In this document: one piece after another, positions 46,282 to 57,473 of the stretch
How positions within the stretch are numbered: the first letter of the stretch is position 1
Layout of the letters: the number at the start of each line of letters is the position of its first letter
Assembly: GCA_025450755.1 (NCBI GenBank)
Contig: JANWLR010000060.1
Span: 1 to 57,710, forward strand
Direction of reading: 5' to 3'
DNA from: Sphingomicrobium sp.
GTDB taxonomy: Bacteria > Pseudomonadota > Alphaproteobacteria > Sphingomonadales > Sphingomonadaceae
Length of the DNA: 57,710 nucleotides
Program-made: the position numbers and the translations under genes
Notes under the pieces: generated by a model
Told to the model about the DNA's origin: nothing
The model's database searches: none
What the model saw: the letters and a program-made list of their open reading frames with translations, nothing else

Positions 46282-47238
46282 CTAGACGCCGTTGCCGGGT
46301 TCCTTTGACTGTTCAGGCGGGACGGTGTTTGCAGAGTTCTGCTGCGCTGGCGCGGCAGTTGGCTCGGTCGTTGTCAGGGGCGGCTCCGGAACCCTATTCT
46401 CAATCGGTGGCAAGGCCTTTGGGCTTTCGTATTCCGCTCCCGGGATTGGCCGCGGCTTTTTGGCAACCCTTGGGGGCGCCGTCTTCGCAGGCGGAGTAAT
46501 ACCCTTGTAGACACAGGCATCGAGGCCATCGCGCGCAATGATTGGAATGCGCGCGGCGATCGTGTTTCCATAGCGGCGCGTGAAGCCTTTCGGAGCGATC
46601 GCGCCCCGCTCCTTGGGAAGAGGCAGTACCGCGGCGATGCGAGCGGCTTCGATTGCGGTCATCGCAGTCGCATCGTGGCCGAAGTACCGCTCGGACCCGG
46701 CGTTCACGCCGTAGGTGCCAATGCCAGTTTCCGCGAGGTTCAAATAGACCTCCATGATCCGCTGCTTGCCCCAGAGGTGCTCGATCAGGAACGTAAACCA
46801 GGCTTCCATTCCTTTACGGAAATAGCCGCCGTTCTGCCACAAGAATGCATTCTTCGCGGTCTGCTGGCTGATGGTCGAGCCGCCTCGAATACGGCCTCCT
46901 GAGGCATTCCTTTTCATTGCATCTTCAATGGCTTCGAAGTCGAAACCGTGATGCAAGCAGAACTTGCTGTCTTCGGCCGCGATTGAAGCTTGGACCATGT
47001 CGCGGTCGATGCGCTCGATGGGCATCCATTCCTTGTGCGCGCCGCGACCGCTGAGGATGTCCTCGACCATGGTGACCGTAATCGGCGGATTGACGAAGCG
47101 ATAGGTGAGGACCCACAGCACCGAGAGGATGATGAAGGCGAGGATCAGCTTGACGATCCAACCAACGATGCGTCGCGGCCAACCGACCGAGCGTTTGCGT
47201 TTATAGCGCGGAATGGTGGACTTCGTTCTCCTCGACAT
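46282..47238 (-). CDS. mtgA: Monofunctional peptidoglycan glycosyltransferase
   Basis: 318 residues. One N-terminal membrane segment (about 25-50) precedes the GT51 domain. The catalytic glutamate is in AAEDSKFCLHHGFD; other family motifs are GGSTISQQTAKN, RKGMEAW and KQRIMEVYLN. It polymerises lipid II into glycan strands. About 85 residues beyond the domain are proline/lysine-rich and probably disordered, making it longer than the usual 230-240. The gene ends 111 bases before the hemerythrin gene. Confidence 0.93.
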   Translation of the reverse strand: MSRRTKSTIPRYKRKRSVGWPRRIVGWIVKLILAFIILSVLWVLTYRFVNPPITVTMVEDILSGRGAHKEWMPIERIDRDMVQASIAAEDSKFCLHHGFDFEAIEDAMKRNASGGRIRGGSTISQQTAKNAFLWQNGGYFRKGMEAWFTFLIEHLWGKQRIMEVYLNLAETGIGTYGVNAGSERYFGHDATAMTAIEAARIAAVLPLPKERGAIAPKGFTRRYGNTIAARIPIIARDGLDACVYKGITPPAKTAPPRVAKKPRPIPGAEYESPKALPPIENRVPEPPLTTTEPTAAPAQQNSANTVPPEQSKEPGNGV

Positions 47239-47274
47239 GTCCGTCTGCTAGCCGCAGGCGATCACGATTGCCAA

Positions 47275-47938
47275 TCAGTCTGCCAGCCGCCGGCAAAACC
47301 AACAGTTCAGAGCAAAGCGGAAGTCTGAAAATGCGCCGCTTGCGCAACTTACGCGCTCGACGGCGTGCGGAGCCCAGGAGGGGAAGATCACCAGCCTGTT
47401 TGGACCGGTTCGAAGACCGTGCTGTCCGTCTCGCCGCAGTCTGCCGGATCGGCTCCGAAGCGATAAAGCCGCAGTGCTCCGCCCGAAAAGCCCTTGGGTT
47501 CGCCGAAGAAGTATTAAACCGCGCTGATGAACCTGTCCTCGCCCTCGTCCTCGCCTGTCTCTCGGCGGTTCGGTCCGACGGGGATATCAATGTGAGAAGC
47601 AAAAATGTGCTCCCTCACCATAAGCATTGAGTTCGAACTCGATTGAGTGCGGCTCCCGGTCCCTTGTAGCCCGCTAGCGCCGTGATCCGGCTGAAATTGG
47701 CGAAGAGCCGCTCGCGCATAAGAGGTTCGAATTGACCCACTCCGCGATGCCTGAGTGCCGTCCGTGATTTTGGATTGACTCGATTTCTGCGGTCGCCCTC
47801 GCCGTAGAACACCTTGGTCGGCCGGAATTTCGCGTGCTGCTCAATGGCCCAGGCCAACAGCGCCTTTCTGTCCTGATCTTCCAAGAATTCGTCGATGGTC
47901 CCGCTCGGCGGCATTGGGCCTGTCGGTTTCACCGTCAT
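47275..47938 (-). pseudogene. Broken 2OG-Fe(II) oxygenase gene
   Basis: On the minus strand the protein can be followed through three frames. It starts at ATG 47938 and runs to LAGYKGP, where a base seems inserted in a G run (about 47656); then EPHSIEFELNAYGEGAHF, where one T is extra in a T5 run (about 47600) before the iron motif HIDIPVGP; then SAV, a TAA where tyrosine is expected, YFFGEPKGFSGGALRLY; then a one-base loss near 47410 and NRLVIFPSWAPHAVERVSC to a TGA at 47275. The HxD, the distal histidine and the RLY motif identify the family. Confidence 0.75.
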
Positions 47939-48017
47939 TCCTTCACCTTAGCAGCGGCCGAATCACTCGCGAAGCACCCTCCTTGCCGCAGTGCAGCAGC
48001 GCATTTACATCGCCCAT

Positions 48018-50675
48018 ATGACCTCGACGAACGACATCCGCCGCGGCTTCCTCGAATTTTTCGAGAAGAATGGACATGCGCGGGTGTCCTCGGCGCCGCT
48101 CGTTCCGCAGAACGATCCAACGCTGATGTTCGTCAACGCTGGGATGGTCCCGTTCAAGAACGTGTTCACCGGACTCGAGACGCGTCCTTACCGGACTGCG
48201 ACCAGTTCCCAGAAATGCGTACGCGCCGGTGGCAAGCACAACGACCTGGACAATGTCGGCTATACCTCGCGACACCACACCTTCTTCGAAATGCTCGGCA
48301 ATTTCTCGTTCGGAGACTATTTTAAGGATCGCGCGATCGAATTTGCCTGGACCCTCATCACGAAGGAGTGGGGGATCAGTCCCGACCGGCTAACCGCGAC
48401 CGTCTATCACACCGACGATGAAGCCTTCGCGCTGTGGAAGAAGATATCTGGCCTTTCCGAGAGTCGGATCATCCGCATTCCGACCAAGGACAATTTCTGG
48501 GCGATGGGCGACGACGGACCATGCGGTCCTTGCTCGGAGATCTTCTACGATCATGGCGAGCACATTCCCGGCGGGCCTCCTGGCAGCCCCGGCGAGGACG
48601 GTGACCGCTTCGTCGAGATCTGGAATCTCGTCTTCATGCAGTACGAGCAGGCAGCGGGCGAGATCGTCTCCGAGCTCCCGAACAAGAGCATCGACACGGG
48701 CATGGGCCTCGAGCGCATCGCCGCCGTGCTCCAGGGCGTCCATGACAATTACGACATCGACACCTTTCGCGCGCTGATCGAGGCAAGTGAAGAGCTGACG
48801 CACACGCGGGCTAAGGGCGAGAACCAGGCGAGCCATCGAGTGATCGCTGATCACCTGCGCGCTTCTGGCTTCCTGGTTGCCGACGGTGTGCTGCCGGCGA
48901 ACGAGGGCAGGGGCTATGTTCTCCGTCGGATCATGCGCCGAGCTATGCGTCACGCACATTTGATCGGCGCCAAGGAGCCGCTGATGTGGCGCCTTGTCCC
49001 GGCGCTGGTCGCCGAGATGGGGGCCGCTTATCCCGAGCTCGTGCGCGCCCAGCCGTTGATCGAGGCTACGCTTTTGCAGGAGGAAACCAGATTTCGGCAG
49101 ACGCTCGCGACCGGCCTCAAGCTGCTCGATGAAGCGACTGCGGAGTTGTCGGAGAACAGCACGCTGTCCGGCGCGACCGCGTTCAAGCTCTACGACACGT
49201 TCGGCTTTCCTTATGACCTGACCGAGGATGCCTTGAGGGCACGCGGCCTGCGGGTGGACCGCTCCGGCTTCGATGCGGCGATGGCTGAACAGAAGGCCAA
49301 GGCCCGCGCCGCCTGGAAGGGGTCGGGCGCGAAGGCAAACGATGAAGTCTGGTTCGACCTTGCGGAGGAATATGGGACGACCGAGTTCACCGGCTATTCT
49401 GGCGACGAGGGGGAGGGGGTGGTTCTCGCGATCGTTAGGGACGGTGTGCGCGTCGAGAATGCCGAGGTCGGCGAGACCGTCGAAGTGCTGCTCAACCAGA
49501 CGCCGTTCTATGGTGAAAGTGGTGGTCAGATTGGCGATACCGGAAAACTAACTACGCTCAAAGGCTTCGAGGGCGACGTTGAGGATACATCGAAACCACT
49601 CGGCAAGCTCCACGTACTTCGGACCAAGGTCGTGGCGGGCGAGCTAACAGTCGGCGACACAGTCCATCAGGCGGTACAAGCGGAACGCCGCAACCGAGTG
49701 CGCGCAAACCACAGCGCGACCCACCTCTTGCATGCTGCTCTTCGTCGCCACCTCGGCACGCATGTGACGCAGAAGGGTAGCCTGGTCGCGCCTGACTATT
49801 TCCGCTTCGATTTCTCACATCCCAAAGCTTTGACCCGTGCGGAGATCGACGCCGTCGAAGCCGAGGTGAACGCCCAAATCCGCGGCAATGAGGCGGTGAC
49901 TACGCGCCTGATGACTCCGGACGAGGCCATCTCGGTCGGCGCCATGGCATTGTTCGGCGAGAAATATGGCGACGAAGTGCGCGTGCTTTCGATGGGACGA
50001 ATGACCGATGGAGATTATTCGGTTGAATTGTGCGGTGGAACACACGTTCGCGCTCTCGGCGACATCCAGCTTCTCAAGATCATCTCGGAGAGTGCTGTAT
50101 CGTCAGGCGTGCGACGCATCGAGGCGCTGACCGGAGAGGCTGCACGCCAGTGGCTCAGCGAGCGCGATTCGAAGCTGCGCGACGCGGCAGCGACGCTCAA
50201 GTCAGCTCCGGACGAGGTCCCCGCGCGCGTCGCTGCGCTGGTCGAAGACCGTAAGCGGCTCGAGCGCGAGCTCGCGGATGCGAAGAGGCAGCTCGCGAGG
50301 AGCGGCGGTTCGGCCAAATCCGACGGTCTCGCGCCCGAGAATGTCAACGGGCACAAGTTTCTCGGCCAGGTCGTGCAAGGCTTCGATCCCAAGGAGTTAC
50401 GCGCTGCAGTTGACGACATGAAGAAGCGCCTTGGCTCCGGCATCGCTGTACTCGTCGCCGTGAACGAAGGCCGCGCGAGCATCGCGATCGGAGTTACCGA
50501 CGATCTTGCCGGGCTAGTGAGCGCGGTCGATTTGGTGAAAGCGGCCGTCGCGACCCTTGGTGGGCAGGGCGGCGGCGGGCGCCCCGACATGGCCCAAGGC
50601 GGCGGCCCGGACGGGTCGAAGGCGAAGGAAGCGCTTGAGGCGGTGAAGGACGCGCTGGAGAAGGTCGCGGCGTGA
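48018..50675 (+). CDS. alaS: Alanyl-tRNA synthetase
   Basis: 885 residues. The class II catalytic core begins [15 protein letters not shown] and includes [15 protein letters not shown]. The editing domain has [12 protein letters not shown] and [12 protein letters not shown], whose His/Cys residues bind zinc and clear mischarged Ser/Gly. The glycine-rich C-terminal domain ([16 protein letters not shown]) is present. ATG 48018 matches the family start; an upstream in-frame ATG at 47991 is unlikely. The GTG of the next gene overlaps its stop (GTGA). Confidence 0.97.
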   Translation: MTSTNDIRRGFLEFFEKNGHARVSSAPLVPQNDPTLMFVNAGMVPFKNVFTGLETRPYRTATSSQKCVRAGGKHNDLDNVGYTSRHHTFFEMLGNFSFGDYFKDRAIEFAWTLITKEWGISPDRLTATVYHTDDEAFALWKKISGLSESRIIRIPTKDNFWAMGDDGPCGPCSEIFYDHGEHIPGGPPGSPGEDGDRFVEIWNLVFMQYEQAAGEIVSELPNKSIDTGMGLERIAAVLQGVHDNYDIDTFRALIEASEELTHTRAKGENQASHRVIADHLRASGFLVADGVLPANEGRGYVLRRIMRRAMRHAHLIGAKEPLMWRLVPALVAEMGAAYPELVRAQPLIEATLLQEETRFRQTLATGLKLLDEATAELSENSTLSGATAFKLYDTFGFPYDLTEDALRARGLRVDRSGFDAAMAEQKAKARAAWKGSGAKANDEVWFDLAEEYGTTEFTGYSGDEGEGVVLAIVRDGVRVENAEVGETVEVLLNQTPFYGESGGQIGDTGKLTTLKGFEGDVEDTSKPLGKLHVLRTKVVAGELTVGDTVHQAVQAERRNRVRANHSATHLLHAALRRHLGTHVTQKGSLVAPDYFRFDFSHPKALTRAEIDAVEAEVNAQIRGNEAVTTRLMTPDEAISVGAMALFGEKYGDEVRVLSMGRMTDGDYSVELCGGTHVRALGDIQLLKIISESAVSSGVRRIEALTGEAARQWLSERDSKLRDAAATLKSAPDEVPARVAALVEDRKRLERELADAKRQLARSGGSAKSDGLAPENVNGHKFLGQVVQGFDPKELRAAVDDMKKRLGSGIAVLVAVNEGRASIAIGVTDDLAGLVSAVDLVKAAVATLGGQGGGGRPDMAQGGGPDGSKAKEALEAVKDALEKVAA

Positions 50676-51145
50676 ATCCGTTATCGAGCGAACCCGTGAC
50701 TCTCAATGGCTCCTGCCATTGCGGCGCCGTGCAGTTCACTGTGACGTTGACCCAGGGATTCGCCTCTGCGCGACGATGCACCTGCTCGATCTGCCGGATG
50801 CGCGGAGCCGTGGCTTTGACGTCAACTCCTGAAGCGTTTCGCATCACGCAGGGCGAAGAGATGCTCGCGACCTATCGCTTCAATACGAAGACTGCAGAAC
50901 ACCATTTCTGCCCGGTTTGCGGAATTTACACCCACCACAAGCGGCGCTCGAACCCCAATCAGCTCGGCGTCAATGCCGCCTGCCTGGACGGCGTTTCACC
51001 CTTCGATTTCCAAGAGGTGATTGTCTACGACGGACAACGTCATCCTGCCGACAATGCCGAGCACAAGACCTTCACCGCTGGCGTTTTGAAGTTCGAATCG
51101 CTGAAGGCTGAACGGACTGGAATTGATTCGCCCAAAGAGCGATAA
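50672..51145 (+). CDS. GFA-family protein (glutathione-dependent formaldehyde-activating enzyme-like)
   Basis: 157 residues with the zinc cysteines of the family: [19 protein letters not shown] and HFCPVCGIY. The fold is that of Gfa, but most family members have no known formaldehyde function. The GTG start overlaps the alaS stop, so it is translated with alaS. The next gene starts 24 bases later. Confidence 0.88.
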   Translation: MNPLSSEPVTLNGSCHCGAVQFTVTLTQGFASARRCTCSICRMRGAVALTSTPEAFRITQGEEMLATYRFNTKTAEHHFCPVCGIYTHHKRRSNPNQLGVNAACLDGVSPFDFQEVIVYDGQRHPADNAEHKTFTAGVLKFESLKAERTGIDSPKER

Positions 51146-51169
51146 TCGGCCAGCCGAAAGGGGGCCGAT

Positions 51170-51622
51170 ATGCGCAAGTTGCTAGTCTTTTCCGCGGTTT
51201 TGATCAGCTTTTCGTCCGCGCCCTTATTTGCCCAAGCCACCAGCCCGAGGGACGGGACCGCAAATGTCACGTCGGACAGGATCGGAATGCCGGGCACCGT
51301 CAGCGATCCCGTGGCCCAGTATCAAACGCAAAGGGCTATGAACAACCTCCCTGGCCAGGATGCCAAAGCGGCCGCCAGTTTGGGCCCGGCTCGTCCGGCC
51401 AAGGCAAACGAGCTCGCCGCCGGAGCGATCGTCAACGACAAAGCCGGGATGCTGATCGCCAAAATCGAACAGATTGATTCTGACGGAGTCGTTCTCTCGA
51501 GCGGTTCTGCCAAGGTGAAGATCCCGGCCGCCGCGTTCGGTCACAACAAGGATGGGCTGTTGCTCGACATGACCAAGGCGCAGTTCGACCAGATAGTCGC
51601 AAAGGCGAACGCTGCCTCCTAG
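51170..51622 (+). CDS. Secreted protein of unknown function
   Basis: 150 residues with a signal peptide cleaved near LFAQATS. The C-terminal half (about 80-150) has a small beta-barrel pattern: AAGAIVNDKAGMLIAKI, VVLSSGSAKVKIPAAAFG, GLLLDMTKAQFD, somewhat PRC-barrel-like. I do not assign a function. Shine-Dalgarno GGGGG lies before ATG 51170. It overlaps the convergent antiporter gene by 4 bases. Confidence 0.75.
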   Translation: MRKLLVFSAVLISFSSAPLFAQATSPRDGTANVTSDRIGMPGTVSDPVAQYQTQRAMNNLPGQDAKAAASLGPARPAKANELAAGAIVNDKAGMLIAKIEQIDSDGVVLSSGSAKVKIPAAAFGHNKDGLLLDMTKAQFDQIVAKANAAS

Positions 51623-53379
51623 GGGACGTTCGGCCGCCAATCGCGCAGGCGCCGCCGCCCAAGCCGGGGTTCGGACTCGAGCTCGGCTTGGGACATGATC
51701 TCGCTCCTTAGCTCCGCGCGCTTCTCATGGATTGAGGCGATGACCGGCCCCATCGCTGCTCCGACGTCGACGAGGACCGCTTCTGCAAGCTGGAGCGAGG
51801 CCTCAAGGGTCTCTGGAACGGCGTCCGTCACCCCGGCCTTGTAAAGTTGGGCCGCATGATCGGTATCGCGAGCCCGGGCAATGATCGGGAGGGCAGGGAC
51901 CAAGCCACGCACCCGCCTTGCGAGCTGCGCAACAAGTACGGGGTCGTCCATAGTTAGGACAAGCGCCGCGGCATGACCAAGTTGCAGCTTGTCAGCGAGC
52001 TCGGAACGCCGAACGTCGCCGAACAGCACATTGTATCCGGCGCTGAGTGCCTGCCGCACGCCGTCGACATCGCTCTCCACCGCCAGATAAGGCCGCTCGT
52101 GGGCGATCAGCATGTCGGCGACCATGCGTCCGACGCGTCCGAAACCAAAGATTACGATCCGACCTTTGGCATCGCTTGCCTCGGGTTCGTCATTCGCTCG
52201 CTGATCCACGCGACGGCCGGCGGAGCGACCAACAAGTGCAAGCAATGGAGTGACCGTCAGTCCGATGGCCGTGACCGCCTGCCAGAAACTTGCTGTGGAC
52301 GGCGCCAAAGCGCCAGTCGCCGCCGCCGCCCCAATCAAAATCAGGGTCGTTTCGGATGGAGAAGCCATCAGAAGGCCGGTCTCCGCTGCGATTGCAGATC
52401 GTGAGCCGCTAATGCGCAGCAGACCTCCGGTAACCAGCGCCTTCGTAACAAGCACAGCAGCAAGCCCTCCAGCAAGCTGCAGCCACATTCCGGCGAGAAG
52501 CTGAAAATCGATTCGCATGCCAACGGTAATCAGGAAAACGCCGAGCCCCAGGCCACGGAACGGCGCACTGACGACTTCGACTTCGCTGCGATAGTCCGTC
52601 TCCGCAATGACCAGGCCGGCGACGAGCGCGCCCAGGATCGGCGACAGGCCCGTTGCAGATGTCGCAAGACTGGCAAGGATTACGACGAGCAAGGTGACCG
52701 CGAGGAACAGCTCGGGACTCTTCGTGCGCGCCGCCTGCGCAAACAGAGGCGGTAGGAGATAGCGCCCAACGACCAGCATTGCGGCGATCACCGCAATGCC
52801 CATCAAGAAGACGAGCGGGAGTGCTGCGACCGGGCCGGCATTAGCGAGCACGAATAGAAGCGGTACCAACGCCAAATCCTCGAACAGCAGCATCGCGAAA
52901 GCGCTGCGACCGACGGGTGAGTGCATTCCTGCGATCGGAAGGACCAGCGCGGTTGACGACATAGCGAGCGCGAAGCCGAGCATTGCCGCGGAGCGTGGCG
53001 CTTCGCCCTCGATCCACAAGCCCGTTGCAATGAACAGCGCACAGAGCAACATCTCAGCGGCGCCAATTCCGAAGATCGCGCCGCGCATTGCGTTCAACCG
53101 GCGAAAACTCAGCTCGAGGCCGATCGCGAACAGCAGCAGGATGATTCCGAATTCGGCGAATGGCTCGATCCCGGAGGGATCAGTAATCGTGATCGAATTC
53201 AGCCATTGGTGCTGGCTTGCCAGCCCGCCGAGACCGAACGGCCCGACGATCATCCCGACGATGATGAAACCGATCACCGGCGAGATCCTGAGCCGCGCAA
53301 AGGCCGGGATGACGATCCCGGCGGCGCCGAGGATCACCAGCGCATCCTTGAGACCCTGGCCACCAAGCTCGCCCGCCAT
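51619..53379 (-). CDS. Monovalent cation:proton antiporter, CPA2/KefB-KefC type
   Basis: 586 residues. About 12 membrane segments (1-380) form the Na+/H+ exchanger-like domain. A cytoplasmic RCK/TrkA-N domain follows (RIVIFGFGRVGRMVADML), which binds NAD(H) or glutathione adducts in Kef systems. KefF/KefG-type partners are not visible. Likely potassium efflux under electrophile stress, but the ion is not provable from sequence. It is divergent from the FAD oxidoreductase gene. Confidence 0.88.
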   Translation of the reverse strand: MAGELGGQGLKDALVILGAAGIVIPAFARLRISPVIGFIIVGMIVGPFGLGGLASQHQWLNSITITDPSGIEPFAEFGIILLLFAIGLELSFRRLNAMRGAIFGIGAAEMLLCALFIATGLWIEGEAPRSAAMLGFALAMSSTALVLPIAGMHSPVGRSAFAMLLFEDLALVPLLFVLANAGPVAALPLVFLMGIAVIAAMLVVGRYLLPPLFAQAARTKSPELFLAVTLLVVILASLATSATGLSPILGALVAGLVIAETDYRSEVEVVSAPFRGLGLGVFLITVGMRIDFQLLAGMWLQLAGGLAAVLVTKALVTGGLLRISGSRSAIAAETGLLMASPSETTLILIGAAAATGALAPSTASFWQAVTAIGLTVTPLLALVGRSAGRRVDQRANDEPEASDAKGRIVIFGFGRVGRMVADMLIAHERPYLAVESDVDGVRQALSAGYNVLFGDVRRSELADKLQLGHAAALVLTMDDPVLVAQLARRVRGLVPALPIIARARDTDHAAQLYKAGVTDAVPETLEASLQLAEAVLVDVGAAMGPVIASIHEKRAELRSEIMSQAELESEPRLGRRRLRDWRPNVP

Positions 53380-53426
53380 GGAATTCTTCTGCCTTTTTCA
53401 CCGTTGCGGCGATAGAGGCTGCCGCC

Positions 53427-54662
53427 ATGACGTCAGATTTGGACCTGATTGTCGTTGGCGGTGGGCCTGCCGGGATGATGGCGGGGCTGCTGTTTGCTCG
53501 CGCTGGGTGCCGTGTTCTGGTGCTCGAGAAGCACGCCGACTTCTTCCGCGATTTTCGCGGCGACACAGTTCATCCCTCGACTCTTGAGCTCCTTCGCGAG
53601 CTCGGGCTGCTTGAGGAGTTCCTTAAACGGCCGCACGATGAGGTACGGAAGCTGACGGGACGTGTCGCCAACGAGCAGATTGTCATCGCCGATATGGGCC
53701 ACTTGCCAGTACAGAGCCGCTTCGTCGTGCTAATGCCGCAATGGGACTTCCTCGATTTCCTGGCGCAAGAGGCAAGGCACTATCCCACCTTCACGCTCAA
53801 GATGGAGGCCGAAGCGGCTGACCTTCTTTGGGACGGCGACCGAGTGGCGGGCAGTCGCCTCAAATCGGGCGAAGAAGTGCGAGCACCGCTGACGATTGCC
53901 GCCGATGGGCGTACCTCCATCCTAAGGGACAAAGCGCGACTGCCGTGGAAGGACCTCAGCGCTCCAATTGATGTGCTTTGGTTCAGGCTTCCAAAGGAGA
54001 AGACGGCCGGCAACGAAACAGGTGGCACCTTTGGCGCTGGAGCGATGATCGTCGAGATTGACCGAGGCGACTATTGGCAATGCGCCTACGTCGTCCCGAA
54101 GGGCGCGGCTGGCGAAATTGAGGCCAAGGGTATCGAGGCATTCCGCGAAAATATTGCCCATGCAGCACCCGAGCTGAGATCCACGGTCGATGCGCTGGAG
54201 GAGTGGGACCAAGTGAAGCTGCTCTCCGTCTCGCTCGACCGACTGACGTGTTGGAGCCGTCCCGGCTTGCTCGCAATTGGCGATGCGGCGCACGCAATGT
54301 CCCCCGTCGGCGGGGTCGGGATCAATCTTGCGATCCAGGACGCTGTCGCGGCCGCCAACATCCTCGCTGGACCACTTGCTGCCGGCCAGAACGTCGATGG
54401 GCTGCTCGGAAAAGTCCAAGAGCGGCGGTTATTTCCGACTCGCGTTATTCAGGGTGTCCAGAGAATGATCCACAACCGCGTCCTTACACCTCTCGTCGTG
54501 CGCAAGATCGTCCTCGACAAGGTTCCTTGGCCGCTGCGCATATTCCAGCGTCTACCGTTCCTCAGTCGGATACCGGCGCGGCTTGTCGGTTTGGGCGTAA
54601 GGCGCGAGCACATCCGCTCGCCCGATGCTGGCCTCAGGCGGGCTGAGCTTCCTCCACCATAG
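53427..54662 (+). CDS. FAD-dependent monooxygenase-like oxidoreductase
   Basis: 411 residues with three FAD signatures: [19 protein letters not shown] near the start, DG-type TIAADGRTS at about 160, and [18 protein letters not shown] at about 290. This is the layout of PHBH-type aromatic or ubiquinone hydroxylases. No substrate-specific neighbours are present. The last 29 bases overlap convergent icd. Confidence 0.88.
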   Translation: MTSDLDLIVVGGGPAGMMAGLLFARAGCRVLVLEKHADFFRDFRGDTVHPSTLELLRELGLLEEFLKRPHDEVRKLTGRVANEQIVIADMGHLPVQSRFVVLMPQWDFLDFLAQEARHYPTFTLKMEAEAADLLWDGDRVAGSRLKSGEEVRAPLTIAADGRTSILRDKARLPWKDLSAPIDVLWFRLPKEKTAGNETGGTFGAGAMIVEIDRGDYWQCAYVVPKGAAGEIEAKGIEAFRENIAHAAPELRSTVDALEEWDQVKLLSVSLDRLTCWSRPGLLAIGDAAHAMSPVGGVGINLAIQDAVAAANILAGPLAAGQNVDGLLGKVQERRLFPTRVIQGVQRMIHNRVLTPLVVRKIVLDKVPWPLRIFQRLPFLSRIPARLVGLGVRREHIRSPDAGLRRAELPPP

Positions 54663-55863
54663 CCGCCTCGAGATTCCGAACGATTGCCTCGAAAAACTGC
54701 TCGGTAGTCATCCACGGCTGCTCGGGCCCAACGAGGATCGCGAGATCCTTGGTCATCTCGCCGGCTTCAACCGTCTCGACGCAGACTCGTTCGAGCGTCT
54801 CGGCGAAACGGACCACCTCGGGCGTGCCATCGAATTTCCCACGATACTTCAGCCCGCCGGTCCAGGCGAAGATCGACGCGATCGGATTGGTCGAGGTCGC
54901 CTTGCCCTGCTGGTGCATTCGGTAATGGCGGGTGACAGTGCCATGCGCGGCCTCGGCTTCGATCGTCTTGCCGTCGGGAGTCATCAACACCGAGGTCATG
55001 AGACCCAGTGAGCCGAAGCCCTGCGCAACCTGGTCCGACTGCACGTCGCCGTCGTAATTTTTGCAGGCCCAGACGAACTTGCCACTCCACTTGAGAGCCG
55101 AAGCAACCATGTCGTCGATCAGGCGATGCTGATATTCGATTCCGGCAGCTTCGAACTTCGCTTTGTATTCGCGGTCGTAAATCTCCTGGAAGATGTCCTT
55201 GAAGCGCCCGTCGTACGCTTTGAGAATCGTATTCTTCGTCGAGAGATAGAGCGGCCAGCCGCGGCCAAGGCTGTAGTTGAAGCAGGCATGGGCAAAGTCG
55301 CGGATCGACGAATCCAAATTGTACATGCCCATCGCGACCCCCGAACCGGGGAAATCGAACACGTCGAAATCCAGCTCTTGCCCGTCAGCGCCGACCCATT
55401 TCATCGACAGCTTGCCAGGCCCGGGCACCAGAAAGTCGGTCGCGCGATACTGGTCACCGAACGCGTGGCGGCCGACCACGATCGGGTCGGTCCAGCCGGG
55501 GATCAGGCGCGGAACGTTCGAGATAACGATTGGCTCGCGGAAGATGCAGCCGCCGAGGATGTTGCGGATCGTCCCGTTGGGCGACTTCCACATCTTCTTG
55601 AGGTTAAATTCTTGAACGCGCGCCTCATCGGGCGTGATGGTTGCGCACTTTACGCCGACGCCATGCTCCTTGATCGCGTTGGCGGCATCGACTGTGACCT
55701 GGTCCTCGGTGGCATCGCGGTTCTGGATGGAGAGGTCGTAATAGAGCAGATCGACGTCGAGATAGGGCTGGATCAGCCGCTCGCGGATCCACTGCCAGAT
55801 GATGCGAGTCATCTCGTCGCCGTCGAGCTCGACGACAGGGTTCTTCACCTTGATCTTGGCCAT
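54634..55863 (-). CDS. icd: NADP-dependent isocitrate dehydrogenase
   Basis: 409 residues of the eukaryote-like homodimeric type: [21 protein letters not shown] opens the chain. NADP and metal residues lie in [20 protein letters not shown] and [10 protein letters not shown]. It forms 2-oxoglutarate in the TCA cycle. ATG 55863 has AGGAATGG upstream; an extension to 55923 adds an atypical leader. It overlaps the FAD gene by 29 bases at its 3' end. Confidence 0.97.
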   Translation of the reverse strand: MAKIKVKNPVVELDGDEMTRIIWQWIRERLIQPYLDVDLLYYDLSIQNRDATEDQVTVDAANAIKEHGVGVKCATITPDEARVQEFNLKKMWKSPNGTIRNILGGCIFREPIVISNVPRLIPGWTDPIVVGRHAFGDQYRATDFLVPGPGKLSMKWVGADGQELDFDVFDFPGSGVAMGMYNLDSSIRDFAHACFNYSLGRGWPLYLSTKNTILKAYDGRFKDIFQEIYDREYKAKFEAAGIEYQHRLIDDMVASALKWSGKFVWACKNYDGDVQSDQVAQGFGSLGLMTSVLMTPDGKTIEAEAAHGTVTRHYRMHQQGKATSTNPIASIFAWTGGLKYRGKFDGTPEVVRFAETLERVCVETVEAGEMTKDLAILVGPEQPWMTTEQFFEAIVRNLEAAMVEEAQPA

Positions 55864-55968
55864 TTCCATTCCTGCGATTTGGAGATTTGGCGGCGCCTTA
55901 GGATGCGTGCCCATCGCGCGCAACCGCGCCGTTGTGCGTAAGGCCGGTGCCGATTAAGGCATCCCCCC

Positions 55969-56709
55969 ATGCCAGCGCTCGACAAGCATGACAGCCCATT
56001 GCCGACAACCACGGTCAAATGGCGTTTCCCGTCGGTCCATCCGGATGGGCGCAAATATGCAGTGGGAGTGGGCGGCGCGGCGCTCCTCGCTTTCATCATG
56101 CACCTGCAGATTCTCGCCTGGATTCTGATCGGAATTACCATCTGGGTCGCGGCTTTCTTTCGCGATCCGGTGCGCACGACCCCGCGCGGCGATAAGTTGA
56201 TCATTGCGCCTGCCGATGGCTTGGTCACGATGATCGCGAGAGTCGGCCCGCCTCCTGAATTGCGCGGCTCAGACGCTCTCGCCGATGGTGATTACACGCG
56301 CGTCTCAATTTTCATGAGCGTGTTCGATGTGCACATCAACCGTGCCCCGATCACCGGCCGGGTGAAGCGCATCGCTTACGTGCCGGGCAAGTTCGTCAAT
56401 GCCGACCTCGACAAGGCGAGCGAAGACAATGAGCGGCAACACATGTTGGTCGAAAGCAGCGACGGCCTCAGGATTGGCTTCACCCAAATCGCGGGCCTGG
56501 TCGCCCGGCGAATTATATCCTTCGTCAGGGAAGGTGACGTGGTCGATGCGGGGCAGCGCGTGGGATTGATCCGTTTTGGCAGCCGCGTCGACGTCTTTCT
56601 TCCGGCGGGAACGGCACCCAAGGTCCTCCTCGGGCAGCGTACGATCGCTGGGGAAACGATACTCGCTGAGATGGGCGTGGACGCGCCACTCGTCGGAATT
56701 AGTCAGTGA
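55969..56709 (+). CDS. psd: Phosphatidylserine decarboxylase proenzyme
   Basis: 246 residues, the short archaeal-type form common in alphaproteobacteria. One membrane segment (about 29-55) is followed by the domain. The self-cleavage site is Gly204-Ser205 in RFGSRVDVF; the new N-terminal serine becomes the pyruvoyl cofactor. FDVHINRAP carries the conserved histidine. It makes phosphatidylethanolamine from the product of pssA, whose GTG overlaps its stop (GTGA). Confidence 0.95.
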   Translation: MPALDKHDSPLPTTTVKWRFPSVHPDGRKYAVGVGGAALLAFIMHLQILAWILIGITIWVAAFFRDPVRTTPRGDKLIIAPADGLVTMIARVGPPPELRGSDALADGDYTRVSIFMSVFDVHINRAPITGRVKRIAYVPGKFVNADLDKASEDNERQHMLVESSDGLRIGFTQIAGLVARRIISFVREGDVVDAGQRVGLIRFGSRVDVFLPAGTAPKVLLGQRTIAGETILAEMGVDAPLVGISQ

Positions 56710-57473
56710 CCGACGACAGGGATCCGCGCCGGATCCCGTTTCGCGCGATGATCCCTAACGCGGTCACTGCGCTAGCGCTTTGCTTCGGATTGACTGGTGT
56801 CAGTCTCGCCATCGGCGGCCAATGGGAAAAGGCGCTTGGCGCGATCATCCTTGCCGGCGTTCTGGATGGTCTCGACGGCCGCATCGCGCGACTGTTGCGC
56901 GCCCAGAGCAAGTTCGGTGCGGAGTTGGATTCGCTTAGCGATAATATTGCGTTCGGCACCGCGCCGGCACTGATCCTTTTCCTATGGTCATTGAAGGCAG
57001 AGCCAAGGTTTGGATGGCTCGCGTCGCTAGCGCTGGCAGTTTGCTGCGCGCTTCGCCTTGCGCGTTTCAATGCCCGTCTCGACGCAGCCGAGCAACCGCA
57101 TAAGTCGGCGGGTTTCAACACCGGCGTTCCCGCTCCGGCCGGAGCCGGCCTTGCTTTCGTTCCGATCTACTTGTGGCTGATTACAGGGAACGACCGCTTC
57201 CGCGCCTGGCCCGGCGTAATGGCTTGGACGCTGTTCATCGCGATGCTGATGATCTCGAGCCTTCCGACCTATAGCTGGGCAAGCATCCGGATTCGGCCCG
57301 CGTGGCGGCTTTTCGCGCTCGCCGGAGTTGCAATTTTCGGTGCGGCGCTGATCCGGGCGCCGTGGCCGACTTTGCTCGTTCTTGCAGCCTTCTACCTGCT
57401 GATGATTCCGGTAGCATTCGCCAGCTACCAACGGGTCAGGCAGCGGCGCGCCATTGCGAGGGGCCACGGCTAG
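56706..57473 (+). CDS. pssA: CDP-diacylglycerol-serine O-phosphatidyltransferase
   Basis: 255 residues with about seven membrane segments. The CDP-alcohol signature [20 protein letters not shown], then LDSLSD, has all the aspartates. It makes phosphatidylserine for Psd. The gene's last 38 bases overlap a small convergent gene. Confidence 0.95.
   Translation: MTDDRDPRRIPFRAMIPNAVTALALCFGLTGVSLAIGGQWEKALGAIILAGVLDGLDGRIARLLRAQSKFGAELDSLSDNIAFGTAPALILFLWSLKAEPRFGWLASLALAVCCALRLARFNARLDAAEQPHKSAGFNTGVPAPAGAGLAFVPIYLWLITGNDRFRAWPGVMAWTLFIAMLMISSLPTYSWASIRIRPAWRLFALAGVAIFGAALIRAPWPTLLVLAAFYLLMIPVAFASYQRVRQRRAIARGHG

Noticed and set aside
47201-47630. Open frames on both strands over the mtgA-alaS gap
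   Set aside because: Their translations are basic and featureless, while the third frame of the minus strand carries the oxygenase motifs; these frames are by-products of the pseudogene.
37865-48017. T-box or other known leader before proS or alaS
   Set aside because: No specifier stem or T-box sequence seen; T-boxes are not expected in this group.
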